This document shows positions 11,344-23,913 of a stretch of 64,000 nucleotides of DNA, piece by piece. A program made the position numbers and the translations under genes. Position 1 is the first letter of the stretch. Every line of letters starts with the position of its first letter. Origin of the DNA: Oscheius onirici (taxonomy: Eukaryota; Nematoda; Chromadorea; Rhabditida; Rhabditidae). The stretch lies in the NCBI GenBank assembly GCA_932521025.1, contig OW051468.1, positions 3,906,064 through 3,970,063 of the forward strand, in the 5' to 3' direction. A model generated the notes under the pieces. The model was not told where the DNA came from. It saw only the letters and a list, made by a program, of their open reading frames with translations, and did no database searches.

Positions 11344-14300
11344 TCAGTATCCGACGGCGTAGTTGTAGTCTTCTGCACGAGGGTCAATGGACGCAGTCAT
11401 GTATTCGTTCGTGTTCAGCAGACTCTCTCTCTTCTTGCCCACCTTCTCGGCAGGACGACTGGCTACCATCAGAATACGGTCTTCAGCTTCCAGATCGCCA
11501 GATTTGACTGGATGGCATGTGAGTCCTAATTCCTTTTGGATTAGGTCCGAATGTTCCTTAATACTTTTATTTAAAAATGAGAAAACCGTTCCCACTTTGA
11601 CGTTTTCAGTGTAGGGCTTTTCTTTGTTGTCAGAGTCACAGTACAGTTGTCCGTCTCTTATATCGACGAAGGCACTAGCATTCCAGACAGCTTTTCCCGG
11701 TGAAGTGTTATTGAAGAGCATCTGCCTCAGAACGGATATCGCTACAGCTTCGACATTTCGAACGGAACCCGAACAGCCGGCAATGTATTGAAGCTAGAAA
11801 GAGGAATAGAAAAAGGAACGAACAGAACTTGCATGATTCGTGTCGGGGTCTTGATTCATTTCTTCGAGAACTGCGATACCAGTATACGACATGAATGGCA
11901 CGCTCTTATAATCTTTTCCAGATAGAGTCACTACAAATGGACTGAAATCTCCTCGATCCGTCGTATTTAGTATGTGGCTCGATTTGAATCTCAAACTAAA
12001 GGTATAATTACTTAAACTAGTACTCACGGTTTCGGAAGAGAAGCACCGAACATGTGGAATTCCTCTTTGCGTGAGCGGTACCACAGGATAATGGAAGCTG
12101 ATCTGTCGACATCTGTCTATAGCGGTTGGTTTAAAAGTAAAACGTAAGAAAAACCCTACTCGTTTAGGCGAAAAGAGCTTTTTATAGTTGATTTTCTTGT
12201 CCAGCATTTCCACGGCTTCGACGATTCGACTCATCATGCTCACACCGCTCTCATCTCCACTCCATTCTTTGCTGAAGACGAAGTAATGGTAGGCCAGATA
12301 CTGGCATTTCACAACGGCAGTTATGACATCTTTTTTGGTTATTTCTTTACCTCTTTTGTATACTGTGAGATACTCTGAACAGGAGCTGATATTGTGGCCA
12401 AAAATCGCCGACTTACGGTGGACCGTTTTCACAATGAAAGCCGCGAAAATAGAATGGGTAGAGCCTTGGTGATACATAATGAAAGGAATTGCAGCCATTC
12501 GACCCTCTCTTCCGCGCAATCTCAAAGTTGGAGCAGTCTCGTTGAGCGCTAAACTTATTATTAGGCAAGAACCAAAGAAATGTATACCACTCTTGTTAGA
12601 AGTATGATAGAGGAAATTATTCACAACATTTCGAGCGAGCTGGGCCGTAATGAGTATTTTGTCCTTCTTTTTCGTCTTCTCATTGCTGAAAAAAAGATTG
12701 AAGAAGAATAAGGACCAACATTTGAAACAAGTTGCTGTAGGTTGCATCGAACTTTACGTCTTTGCGGTATTTCCTCACCATCTTCTCCATCAAGCGGGAA
12801 ACGCGAAAGATTCTGGTCGCTTCGGCATCTCGATTGGCCGGACAGGCTAAATTTAGCAGATTATTTGGAAACTGGGAAAAAAACAGACTTCTACTGTAAG
12901 ACCAGGAAAACATGGCTTGCTGGAACGGATTATCTTCGCCGCAGTCTTCGAATCGAGCCAGTTTGCGGAAAGTGGATTTGTAGCTCTTGTTGTAGTAGCC
13001 ATTATGGAGTGCGTATTCGTTTACAAACTTTTTGTGCATGAAATCACGGCTAGACAGATCCGATCTCGAGGTTTTTAGCTGCAGATATCCGCTGAAAAAA
13101 TGCTTAGTGTTGTGTAAAGATTATACCAACTATTGAGTGCAATGTATATTCAAAAGGTTTCCAATTTTGCAAGTCGCGTTTAATAATTGGCGCTCTAGAT
13201 TTTGGGCCTGAAATTGCTGTGTAGAGAAACCGACTACCGCTACCATGTGTTCGCGTTCCTGCCGATAGTAAAACATCATAGAAAAGCCAGAATCAGGAGC
13301 CACGGAATGAGGTTCATTGATGAAGAGACACTGAAGACCGGCCAGAACGACTTCGCGAAGATCCACCTTTTGCATCGTCTGTCTTCTGCAAAAGCTTGTT
13401 TTCGAATGCAATAGGAAAAACTTACTTCATATAGAGGGAACAATCGAGATTATCGGACATAATGACGAGAACTTTGCGATTAGTTTCGTGAGCAACTACT
13501 TCATGTTTTGTAATCTACAAATCTTTTTGAAACGTAAACTGTCAGAGAACAAACCTCGTCTTTGGCGTAGCCAATTTCGACGACTTTTATGGTAGCGATA
13601 ATGAGACCGATGAGGATGATGAAGGAGGCGGCTAGGGTACCAATGTAACATCTGAAGAACAATCTTTGTAAAATGTGAACTTTTCGCTTACTCGGGAGAA
13701 AATCCTTGAGACTTCTGCATATCCTCGCGACGCTTCTGTTCTTGTTCCTGACGTCTTTTTCTAGCTTCATCCGAACTCATCGAAGTTTTGGGGTAGCCAT
13801 ATCCGTCCTTCTTCGGATATCCAGCTTTCCTTGGGTATCCCGAGCCTTTTTTCTTCTGATCGGGCAAGCCGCGTTGACGAGGCGCTGAAAGTGTAAAATT
13901 GAGTCATTTTCATGTTTATAAAAGGTTAGGGCCAACGAGAACAGTATGCATTCCTCTTTTGCTATAAAATTCTACGAAATCAAGCAAAAATTGGGCAATG
14001 TTTGGCAAAACAACCAAGTTTCGGAAACAACTTTAGCGCGCCGAATTTGAACTTCATTTTTTTGCTCTCAAAAACTTGAACTCGTCACCAAATCTGTTTC
14101 GTTTTCTCGTTTTTTTCTCTCTCCTAAAAATTATATTGCAGAAGTTCTAAACTGCTAGATAGTGAGATGAGTTCCAATCGTTGGCCAGCTCAAAGCTATC
14201 CTCATCAGCAGGGACGTATGAGAAAGATCTTTTTACCGATCCCTACAACGTGAGTTTTATTTAGCTTTCCTTAACAAAACGAAGTAACTGACCTGGAGAC

Positions 14301-14446
14301 GTTCCTCTACTCGTCCCTTTAGTTCCCGGGCTCACTCCGCTATCCGTATGAAGCGTAGGCGTTTGACTACCACCCGTATCCGGTGATATAGCTGTTTTGC
14401 TTTCTAAAAGTATTTTTCTTACAAAAAAAAACGTCCCACTTGGCAT
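11344..14446 (-). CDS. Type II single-pass membrane protein of unknown function
   Basis: I do not recognise the family. Exons read as one protein of roughly 750 residues. The cytoplasmic N-terminus is Ser/Thr/Gly-rich (SPDTGGSQTPTLHTDSGVSP) with GYPK repeats and a charged KRRQEQEQKRRED stretch. One membrane segment follows (CYIGTLAASFIILIGLIIAT, about 13600). The long ectodomain includes VLVIMSDNLDCSLYMK, CLFINEPHSVAPDSGFSMMF, AIPFIMYHQGSTHSIFAAFI, KCQYLAYHYFVFSKEW and DDGQLYCDSD-like segments, with scattered cysteines and N-glycosylation sequons, ending DPRAEDYNYAVGY at 11344. The first coding exon (14291-14446) joins in phase to the APRQRGLPDQ exon across a 400-nt intron. That intron contains the probable first exon of the plus-strand PHYHIP-like gene. 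Confidence 0.6.
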
Positions 14447-17108
14447 GATCACACGTTGAACAAGTGAACAAGCAAAAGCGCATCTTTAGTCAAAAGTTTT
14501 CCACTCGTTTTGACTTGTCATAACTGGTCAACAGTTGTCAATTCAAGCTTTTCAACTTGGGATATGTTTACAGATATACATAATTTCCTGAATGTAATAC
14601 AATTTCCATAGGGTTTGGTCACGAACCGTACTTTCCACCGACCAGCCAAGCTAACCCTACTTGTCACAACTAAGGCGTATTTTGCCAGTCATTTTCAAAG
14701 ACACGTCTTGGTCTTTTGATCATCTTCAAGTTTAAAATGATTTTTGACGTAGCGAGAAAGTGAAAGGTGAGTGTCTCTTCTTCAATATGCTTATAGAATA
14801 CTTTTGCTGCAAAACGAGTTTGTTCAGGTCAGTTCCGATGCCCAATCACGCCTGGTCGGGCTACAACTACACTCCATATCAGAACTCTCTTCATCAAAAT
14901 GCTCTTCGTCCAGGATGGAGCACGGCTTCCGGTTCACTTCCATATCACAGGTATCTCCTAAATTTGTCTCTGTTCACAGAGTCTTTTCTTTTCTAGAGAC
15001 CATCCATACGGCTATGCCAATCCTTATCAGAGACATGGTCCTACAGAAATGTACCCTTCTTCTTCAGGTATTACCTTGTTTCATAGTTGTTATGGTTCAT
15101 TTTCAGGAGTTTCTTCCGCAGCTATGCCTTCATTTCCAAAAGGCAAGCGAAAGTATCCAACCGAGTGGGATCGTCCAAAAACGACTGCTTTGAATCTGCG
15201 ATGTGAAACATCTTCGCAAAAAGTTTTCCTGATTTGGGATGCGTTTCCGGGAAGAAGTAGTTCCCAAAGTGTTCTTTTTACAACGGACTTTACAGAAGAT
15301 ATCTATTACAAAATCGAGGCCGTATGTACTTCTTCGGCTTGTAATTTTCAATCTTCCGGAGAAGGACATCAATGGAGTTTCGAGCAAACTTGGACACAGA
15401 CATCGAAAATGCTTACTACGACTCCGGGAAACGTTTATAGGTACTTTTTGTTCCGTTTCATAGTATAAGATTGTTCAGCATCACTGTCGAAGTCCGAGAT
15501 CTCTCTACGAAAGATCTGGTTCACAAAGAAGAGAAGGACTTCAAGGCGTGTATGAGTCTGAGCGAACACGAGAGTATGTACTGGAAAGCGGCCAAATTCG
15601 CGACAAACAAAATGCATCCGTTCCAATTTCTCTACAGATGCAAGCCGAAGATCTACTGGGATTACATTCACCGAGAGAATTACGATCTAATGGAAAAGTA
15701 TATCAAAGACAACAACGGACAGCCTTCTAATCAGATCAACGGAAACATTCATGGTAATTTTTTTTGATACTTTTTCCTCTAAATACTACAGGGCTTTTCT
15801 TCTCGGCCAGACTTCAGCCAGATGGATCGCTGCCAACAAGTTCTCCTTTCGGTGACGTTCGCATGCTCTTACATGGAAAGGTATCTGTCTTTTTAATAAG
15901 TCTTTTCAATAGACAAACTTGAGATTATTTTGGATCCGGAGAAGCACACTTTCTACTTTGCCGACTTCTACTGCAACTATCTGACCCATTACGTGACAAT
16001 CGTCGTCTGTGTCAAAGAGTCCGAGACGGATGTCTTCTGCAGGAAACGCTGCTTCCCAGTGAACATCTACGACAATCCCTTTATAAAAGTAGGCTCTTTT
16101 CATCAAATTTTACCTATTTAGATTGCACGGGTGTGGAGTAACTACGAGAGACGATATGTCGAAAACTTCTTTGTCTGTCGTGACATCTGGGTAGAAATCT
16201 ACTATACGGAAAACGTTCACCTGAATTGGGGACGTTTTTCGGATATCATCGCTACAGGTACTGCTCTTTTCATAAGTTTTTGAATCTACTTTAGGCGCTG
16301 GGACATCGAAAATTGGTGGACTTCCTAATAACAAACAGTGTACAGTCTGCAATCTGTATCCAGTCAAGGTTCAAACGAACGACGGACTGCCAGACGATGC
16401 TCTTGATGTGACCATTTTGGATGATGAACTTCTTCATAATTCGACATTCCGCACGCTTTGTGAACAGGATAATACCGGACTGGAGGAGGACTGGGACGAT
16501 CTAGTCGAAGTAATTTGCTCTGTTATTGACGGTGCTTGCGAGATGCAAATTGAGGAGAAAAAGGTGGAAGAGGTACTTCCTACTTTGAATTTGAAGTTTT
16601 TTTTAAATTTCAGAAGAGCAGCGATCCAATTGTGCAGTCAAACAAAGAAATAGCCCAATTGCTCAAAGATACTGAAGACGAAATCGGCTCGTCTGTTCTT
16701 CTAAAAGTTGTTCCGCAACTGAGTGAAGTCTGGTCAGCCGTCAAAAAACATGTCGATGAGTTCAAAGAGTCTGTTCCTTTTGTTGTTTTTTTCATTTGGA
16801 ACATTCACAGTAGGCTAGCCAAGCTGCAGACATCTGTGGTACGGGAGGATGGAGAAATCTTTTCTGATGACACTGCGACTGAACCCTCAATCAGCCAAGA
16901 GATTGTGGAATGTCCTCCAGAAGAAGACAGAAATCAACTACCTGAACCAGATGTTCCAAGCTTGGAAAACGTTCCCATTCGAGCCGCACAATCCGAGTCT
17001 GTCGACAGCGTTTCTCTTCCCGAAATTTTCCCACACGAACCTGTCGAATCTTCCCACGAATGCCCCATCCAAAATGAGACTGCGAACAAAAATGGAGCTG
17101 ATTCGTAG
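14167..17108 (+). CDS. PHYHIP/PHYHIPL-like protein (phytanoyl-CoA hydroxylase-interacting protein family)
   Basis: Family members are intracellular proteins first found as partners of phytanoyl-CoA hydroxylase in neurons. Their biochemical activity is unclear. The best-conserved stretch is YWKAAKFATNKMHPFQFLYR, KPKIYWDYIHRENYDLMEKY, QINGNIHGLFFSARLQPDGS, FYFADFYCNYLTHYVTIVVC and RCFPVNIYDNPFIKI, in the order and spacing of vertebrate PHYHIPL. A fibronectin-like region precedes it (TALNLRCETSSQKVFLIWDA). The C-terminal extension (about 250 residues, acidic, ending at 17108) is not part of the vertebrate protein. Exons start at 14838, 14997, 15107, 15479, 15792, 15913, 16122, 16297 and 16614. 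The extra first exon at 14167 (MSSNRWPAQSYPHQQG) joins in frame but is less certain. Otherwise the start is the ATG at 14838. Confidence 0.8.
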
Positions 17109-17519
17109 TTTTTGTAAATATGCTTTTGATAGCGCGTCTTCTCTTCCCGTGTGTACATTTTTCTCCGGATATTCGACGGGTTTTCACAATAATTCCTTCA
17201 CTTTTTCAAATTGTAAAATATTGTTTTGCCTTTTCTTGTCAACGGTGTAATTAACCGGTATTCTTCGTTGAAAACGTTATAAAGACCTTCTTTTTGGCTG
17301 TTTTCAGAATAGTGTTTGGTCTTAAAGACCTCTTTGTATCTGTTTCCATTGTTCTCAGAAGACTAGGTGGAGTGGCGCGTATGTCATTCATTCTGTCTGT
17401 CCAATTTCCTCCCCATCGCGACCGATTGCCTTGCCAGTTGCATTTATCTATTTATCCCCCATTCGAGTTGTCTTTGTACTTCCGAAGAAATTGCCCGTTT
17501 TCAGCACAAACTGGGTGAA

Positions 17520-19040
17520 ATGGAGGCATTTCTAACGTGGTGTCGGGAAGAAGGAATGCTCTTTGACGGTATAGATGTTCGCAAAGCTGGAGAGGTTTCG
17601 TTTTAGTTTAATTCCTGTAATTGTACCTTCAGAATGTCGGATATGGAGTCTTTGCCACTCGCAACTTCCGACCCGAGGAAAAGTTGATAGTGATTCCGGA
17701 CGAGTTTATGCTGACTGGAGGGAAGGTGGCCGATATGGACGGATATAGTGACATAGCCGACAGGGCAGAGTAGGTTCTTGCCATGTCCTCGAAGACGAGA
17801 AATCTTAGTCCTCCCTTGACTCCGTTCGAAATGCTGACCGTTTTCTTCGCCATGGAAAATCCGGACGATTCCGAATGGGGACCGTATTTGAAGATCTTAC
17901 CCGAGGTTTCTCTATTTTTGTCTAATTCATTTATGGTTTTTAGAGCTTCGATACTCCCAGCTATTTAGGCATCGACTTTTCGCCTGAAGATCTCCCTCTC
18001 TCCTCTTGTGAACATTGGAGAAAACATCAAGCTGAATTGGAGCAAAATCTCTCCAAGGTTGGGCTCTTACTCTTATTCTTCAATACTTCTTCAGATCGAG
18101 GCCATTCTTCCTCAAATCCCTCGGCAAAAGCTCCTTTGGGCTTGGCATGTCGTCTACACGAGGTGTGTCTACAACGAAAACAGACATCATCCGAAACTCG
18201 ACAATTCTGACGACGGTAACGATTTTTAGAATGTCAAATCATAGATGTCTAGATACCCTGATTGTTGCTCCTCTAATCGACATGTTGAACCACGACAATG
18301 TCTCTCAGTGTGTCTTCCTGACGGACAAAATCAAACGCAATTATCTGGTCAAAGCCAACAAGACGGTGGTGGAAGGAGATCAGGCGCTGGTAACCTACGG
18401 AGGACACACAAATGCCCGACTCTGGTTCTGTTATGGCTTCCGACTACCGGAGAATGTCAACAACAAAGTCGAGATTCCTTACTGTATTTCCATTTTTCTC
18501 GCAATCCGTACAATTTACTTTCCAGATCTCCTTTTCGAGCTGGCTATTCAAATCGGACTCGACATCCAGCAAGAAAACGAGAATGCCATCTACGAGATTA
18601 ACTTTCCCAGGTTTTTTTCGCCTTTAAAAAAATTGTATTTTTAGCACAATTTATGCGTCGGACGAGAGTCTCAGCTGGCAGTTTCTGACAAATGTCAAAA
18701 TTCTTCTGATGTCGAAAGAGGGAGCCATCCAGTACCGAACACACGTGCTGAACAACATCGATTATGACAAAGAGCCTGAACTTCCTTTGAGAATTCGGGT
18801 TCACGAGACGAGTATTCGACTTTTGGAGGCCCTTATCGAAAAAATGATTATCGACAAATCCAATGTAAACTTCTTTTTTTCTCAAATAATTATTAACTTC
18901 AGGCCCCACAGGCTGTTCACTGGATTTGGGACGAGGATCTAACGCTTCTAGAAAAGACGCTTGTGAAAACACGGGAAGAATTGGCCGAATTAGAAGTCGC
19001 TCGAAATGAAACCGGTGCTCAAAACGATGAAGAGGACTAA
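17520..19040 (+). CDS. SETD4-like SET-domain protein
   Basis: These are non-histone or histone lysine methyltransferases of the split SET class with a Rubisco-LSMT-like C-terminal domain. Residues after the start (MEAFLTWCREEGMLFDGIDV) lead into NVGYGVFATRNFRPEEKLIV, the SET-N block. The middle gives LLWAWHVVYTRCVYNE, and the SET-C block has VAPLIDMLNHDNVSQ (Asn-His motif for SAM) and ALVTYGGHTNARLWFCYGF (catalytic Tyr region). The C-terminal helical part ends EVARNETGAQNDEED at 19040. An AATAAA lies at about 19125. A tttcag acceptor precedes the start by 18 nt, and the gene sits 410 bp after the PHYHIP-like gene on the same strand. Confidence 0.85.
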
Positions 19041-19183
19041 GCATTTATAGTTTGTTCATATTGTGATTGTCTTGTAAATTCCGGGCCTATTTTTACGGTG
19101 AATATCCATGTGCATATACAGCTAAAATAAACGACGACAATTCATTTGTGCATAAAATTAGAAAGTGGATTTTGTGCAGATTA

Positions 19184-20010
19184 TTAATATGATATCTTCT
19201 GGTGTTTAGCGCCGCCCTTCTTCATATAGTCGTCGAGTTCACGGTCCAGCTGTTCAACAGTCTTCTTCTGCTCGGGGAAATTGCGCGTTTGTCCGTTCTG
19301 GTAGAAGCCGCGTCCCTGTCCTCTGAATCCACGCGTCATGCCACGGCGGAATCCATGAGAGTTGCTCGGGTGACTGAAGTTTATCTATTTATAGAAGATT
19401 GAAAGCACTGACATGAGGGATCGGCTATTGTATGCGCTGTTCCGATAAGATCCTCTTCCGCGAGGCTGGGAGAAGCTTCGATTGGCAGGATTGACGTAGA
19501 TGACCTTAGTATGCTGTGGAACCGATAGACGTTGCTCTAAACGGCAGTTACAATCACAGAAAATAAGAAGTACCAATAGGAACGTGACGAGAGCCGAAAT
19601 GACGCTGATTATGGAAACGTTTGTTGGGATAACTACGGCTGGCTCTGGTGTTCACGTATTGGATTTTGCCCGTGTCCATGGCATCTTCATCATATTCGTC
19701 GCTTACGTCCAATTCGTTCTGCAACTGTAATTCAATTGGTGATAACAAAATCTGTAGAAATAAGTGGAAATGTCTAGACCGGCACAGGAAGTATGTCTAG
19801 CACTTACGTAGCTTACAACACGACGAGGAGCAAGAGAATATCGGGTCGAATGAGGCGATTTTTTGATCGTTTTACGGGACGGAAGCTGGGAAAACCTGAA
19901 ACAAGGCGTAAATTGGAGGAAGAAAGTACTTACCGTTCATGAAGTCGCATTATGCTAGTTCCAGCCATCACAACTCTTGCGGGTACTCCTTCCGCCACTA
20001 GATCACGCAT
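19184..20010 (-). CDS. CHTOP/FoP-like RNA-binding export adaptor
   Basis: CHTOP (Friend of PRMT1) is an arginine-methylated nuclear protein that works with TREX in mRNA export. The N-terminal segment has SIMRLHERFSQLPSRK, resembling the conserved MSLNERFxxL box. The middle has Arg/Gly-rich blocks (SQPRGRGSYRNS, GFRRGMTRGFRGQGRGFYQN) that are likely methylation targets. The C-terminus carries KKTVEQLDRELDDYMKKG, the LDxxLDxYM motif of the FoP duplication domain. Only one full copy of that motif is seen, whereas vertebrate CHTOP has two. The gene is convergent with the SETD4-like gene (143 bp between stops). Confidence 0.8.
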
Positions 20011-20330
20011 TTTATCTGAAATGTGCTTTTACACAATAATCGAATGTTGAAAAGATATTGGAAGCAAATGTGAAGCAGACGAAATTCAAACCGTCTTGAG
20101 CCTGGCGATCGGCTAAAAATGGTTGTGCATTACGTATTCCAGACTGAAGTCTGTTCAGTAAAAAGAACGCGACAATATTTAGTTCCAAGGTAAAGGTGTC
20201 CATATGAACAGCAATTGAAAATAATATTTTCAAAACAAAAAATTCCTTCGAACTCTAATCGTTATCCTGGTGAAGACAGAAGAGAAATGTGACAAAAAAG
20301 ATAAAACCGAAGAATTGAGAGAAAAAAAAG

Positions 20331-20372
20331 CATCCCTCCAATTGAAGCACCCCCTCTAATATTAGGTCGTCA
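20331..20372. repeat. Repeat fragment carrying the ctctaattgaagcacc motif (left piece)
   Basis: The sequence contains caattgaagcaccccctcta. The same motif recurs at 25506-25600 and, in degraded form, at 23938-23960 directly after the RTE copy. These look like parts of one Tigger-type or MITE repeat into which the LINE block was inserted. Confidence 0.5.
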
Positions 20373-20654
20373 ACGGTAGTAAGTACCTATTTACGGTAGT
20401 AAGTACCTATTTTTACGGTAGTAAGTACCTATTTAAAATGGCTCATAACTTTCTCCAAATTCTACAAAATCGGGCAAACTCGGTTCCAAAATGTAGGTCT
20501 ACCCTAGGCCAAATTAATAGGCTATATGAGAGACCTGGATATCGCATCTCCTGAGAACAGTGAACGGTTCAAGTTTTGACAAAAACATCATTTTGCTCAT
20601 AACTCTTCAGGGTTGCATTCTACAAAAAAGTTGTCATCTAGTGAAAACCTCAAC

Positions 20655-21197
20655 TCAATGAGACGAGTATTTTGCTTTTTTGAAAAACGATTTTTGACTT
20701 TGGGATCATGTCGAAACTGCAAATGTCCGGATAGCGCAGTGGGTTTGGAAAATTCACGCTGGAGCGACCAGGGTTCGAGTCCGCTGAAATATAATCTTTT
20801 GTTTTTAACAGTAGCATTTTACTGGACTGAAAAGTACCCCTGCAAAAAAAAGCTCGATTGGATCAGTAGTTTTCTCAAAAATTCAATTTCGATCTCAAAA
20901 AATCACCATGAGTTGGGGTACATGCAGAAATTTGGGACTCAAAATCGTTCCCTAGACGTTATTTCAAAACATACGAAGCTGATATTTTGCAGGGGTACAT
21001 TTCATTTCAGTTCAGTCCAGTAAAATGCTACTCTTAAAAAAACAAACTGATTTCCTCTCGGCAGACTCGAACGCTGGTCGTGTCAGCGTGAATTTTCCGA
21101 AACCACTGCGCCATCCGGACATTTTCAGTTTTACCATGATCCCAAAGTCAAAAATCGTTTTTCAAAAAAATCAAAATACTCGTCTCATTGAGCTGAG
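20655..21197. repeat. Foldback: ~200-bp inverted arms each containing a tRNA-like B box
   Basis: The left arm (about 20655-20846) runs from caatgagacgagtattttg to gtacccctgc. The right arm (about 20993-21197) is its reverse complement at roughly 85% identity. The loop is about 146 bp. Each arm contains gtccggatagcgcagtgg or its variant, ttggaaaattcacgct and a ggttcgagtcc or gttcgagtctg box, that is, A-box and B-box-like elements of a Pol III tRNA-derived SINE. The unit cannot fold as a functional tRNA by eye. Confidence 0.7.
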
Positions 21198-21239
21198 CTC
21201 ATCTTATCGCCTGGGAACGCGTGGTTCTACCCCATTTCA

Positions 21240-23913
21240 ATGCCTCCAAAGCCACTGCTCACCATTGGAGCCATGAACACCAGAACACTAGCGACTACAG
21301 CCAGGCAGTTAGAAATGGAAGAAGCCCTCACCAAGTTCAATTGCGACGTACTTGTAACATCTGAAGCACGAATTGCCGGGAAGGGATCTTTCATTCTATC
21401 GTCGTCTAAGCGAGTAGTATTTCATTCTGGAGGACGATCTGCTGCTCATGGAATTGCATTTATCACCAGCTCGGACGTTGCCAAATCAGCTAAGTTTTTC
21501 CCACGGAATGAAAGGCTTGCAGCTCTACACTTGAGAGCACATCAGCTCTACATTATTGGATGTTACGCTCCTACATGCACTTACACGGACGAAGAATTTG
21601 ATACTTTCCTGGACCAAGTAGAACAGGAAATCCGAAAATGTCCCCAGGAAGCTACTCCATTCATTGCTGGTGACTTTAACTGCAAAGTACAGAGGCAGGA
21701 CGGGAATCAATTTGCTGTTGGCGGCTATTCTCCTGGTCAAGGCAATCAACGAGGAACCATATTGACGGAAATGGCTATGAGGAACAATTTGAAACTTTGG
21801 AATACGATGTTCCCCCGAAAGAGAAGCAAGTTATGGACGTGGAGGAGCCCCAATGGTCAGACGTTCAACCAGATTGATTTTATGATGACGACAAGAGTCA
21901 TAGTACTCAATTGTTTTGTTCATCACTCATTTCTCTTCGACTCTGATCATCGACTTCTGGTAGCCAAGATCAAGGACGGAAAGACACATAGGAAAAGAAG
22001 ACCGCGTCGGCCGCAGCTACGATTCAATCCACGAGAATACGTCAGGAATGCTCATATCCTTGGTCTGCCTGGTAGTACAGAAGATAACTCTGCTATTGAC
22101 TCCTACAATGTTATGCGTGCCTACACTGAGACTGCTTCGTCGAACTGCTGGGAACAGATACCAAAGATCCCCTGGCTCTCCGAACATACAAAGGATCTAC
22201 TAGCAAGACGACATATATTCAAAGGAAATCCATCTATGACACAACCGTACAAAGAGGCTTGTTCTTTGGTGAGGAATAGTTTGCGCAGTGATATTGAACA
22301 AAAGAAGGACAAGAAGATTCGAAATGCTGTAATGAGAGGACAGGGGACGAATCGGGCCAAAAGATGCACAACTCACATGAACTCTATGCTATTAATGCGA
22401 GACGCTGCCACTGGAGCCATATCTCAGTCTAACATATGTCACATGGTCAAAGTGTACTATGACAATCTCTACCGCTGCTCAATCCCTATACCTACGTACA
22501 TCGTCCCATCGGCAGATCCATTCTCATCTTTCACAAGAGATGAAGCCAAGTTTGCAATGAAATCCTTGAAAGTTGGACATTCACCCGGACCGGATTATAT
22601 ACTTCCTGATATGCTAAACCTTGCCGCTGAACAACTTTCACCAGCTGTTGCAACACTCCTCAATGGGCTGTCACGAGGAGATGCCGTACCCACCGAGTTA
22701 TGTGAGTCCTGGATGAAATTGCTGCACAAAGGTGGAAGTTCTGAAGACCTGGGCAATTTCCGGCCGATATCCTTACTATCGACGGTTCTCAAAACGTGTA
22801 CCAAAGCTGTTCTTCTACGGATGGAGAAGAAGCTGGAAGAGTTCGAGGATTCAAGTCAAAGTGGATTCCGAAAGGGATATTCAACAATGGATCACGTTCA
22901 TACCATCAAGCAAGTAGCAGAGAAATGCACGGAGTACTCTATTCCGATTTATCTCGCATTTGTGGACTTCTGTAAAACCTTCGACTCTATTGAATGGAAC
23001 GCTGTTTGGAGTACTCTGACATCTGCCGGGATTGACGTGGAATTGGTACTGATGCTGCAGAGGCTCTACGAATCTTCGAATACCTATGTCAGTGTGAATC
23101 AGGAGAAGGTGAAAGTCGAGTTCCAAAAAGGAGTAAGACAGGGAGACACACTTTCGCCGCTCCTGTTCAACTGTGTCTTACGAAGCATTCTGAGATCTAT
23201 AGACTGGGAAATGCAGGGATTGAAGATGGACGGCCGACATCGGATAAGTCTGGAATATGCCGACGATGTTACGCTGGTTGCAAAGTCCCGTCCAGAATTG
23301 GAGAAAATGTTGAAAAAGCTGATTGAAGCAGCATCAACAGTCGGACTTCGTATCAACGACAAAAAGACGGTTCTGCTCACTAGTTGCTCCACAACAAGAA
23401 CTCCAATCAACGTAAATGGGCAAGCTTTCTCTTTCCAAAATGAGACAATCTACCTGGGTGTGCCCGTCTCAATCCCGCTAAACCATCACAAGGAGATAGA
23501 GCGTAGTATCAGAAGAGGTTGGTTAGCCTGGAGTCAGCATTCAAAATGACTCACCGATAATACAATTTCTATGGAAAAAAGACGGCGTCTTTTTAACGCT
23601 TGTATCAGCAGTCACGTATGGGTGTGAAACATGGACACTGTCCGAACAGGATAGAGAACAACTCAGAATTGTACAGCGAAAAATGGAACGAAAGATGCTC
23701 AGTATTACTAGGTTTCACCGATGGACTAATAAAAAGATAAGGGATATTACGAGAATACAGGACTGGACTACAGTGGCTGATAGGCGAAAACTCAACTGGA
23801 CTCGGAAGATTACAGCTATGGGAACGGATAGATGGGCAAGAGCCGTGACTAATTGGATACCGTACGACAGAAAACGTCCTAGAGATTTGGAGAAAGTTAT
23901 GAGCCATTTTTAA
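21240..23913 (+). pseudogene. RTE endonuclease-reverse transcriptase ORF, broken near its 3' end
   Basis: A 769-residue frame (21240-23549) holds an APE-type endonuclease: IGAMNTRTLATTARQLEMEE, VTSEARIAGKGS, FIAGDFNCKVQRQDG and SDHRLLVAKI. The reverse transcriptase domain follows, with LHKGGSSEDLGNFRPISLLS, IYLAFVDFCKTFDSIEWNAV (motif A), RQGDTLSPLLFNCVL and SLEYADDVTLVAKS (motif C, YADD). The frame then breaks at about 23549 and again near 23610. The family's C-terminal end resumes in another frame as AVTYGCETWTLSEQDREQLR, QRKMERKMLSITRFHRWTNK and WIPYDRKRP to 23913. The copy looks recently active but is frameshifted. Integration uses target-primed reverse transcription in this class. Confidence 0.85.

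Noticed and set aside
11344..12747. Voltage-gated calcium channel alpha2/delta subunit for the membrane protein
   Set aside because: A large ectodomain next to one membrane segment suggested it, but no VWA MIDAS or Cache motif is present and the membrane segment is N-terminal.
20720..20790. Functional tRNA in the foldback arm
   Set aside because: A and B boxes are recognisable, but the stems do not pair. It is better read as a tRNA-derived repeat.
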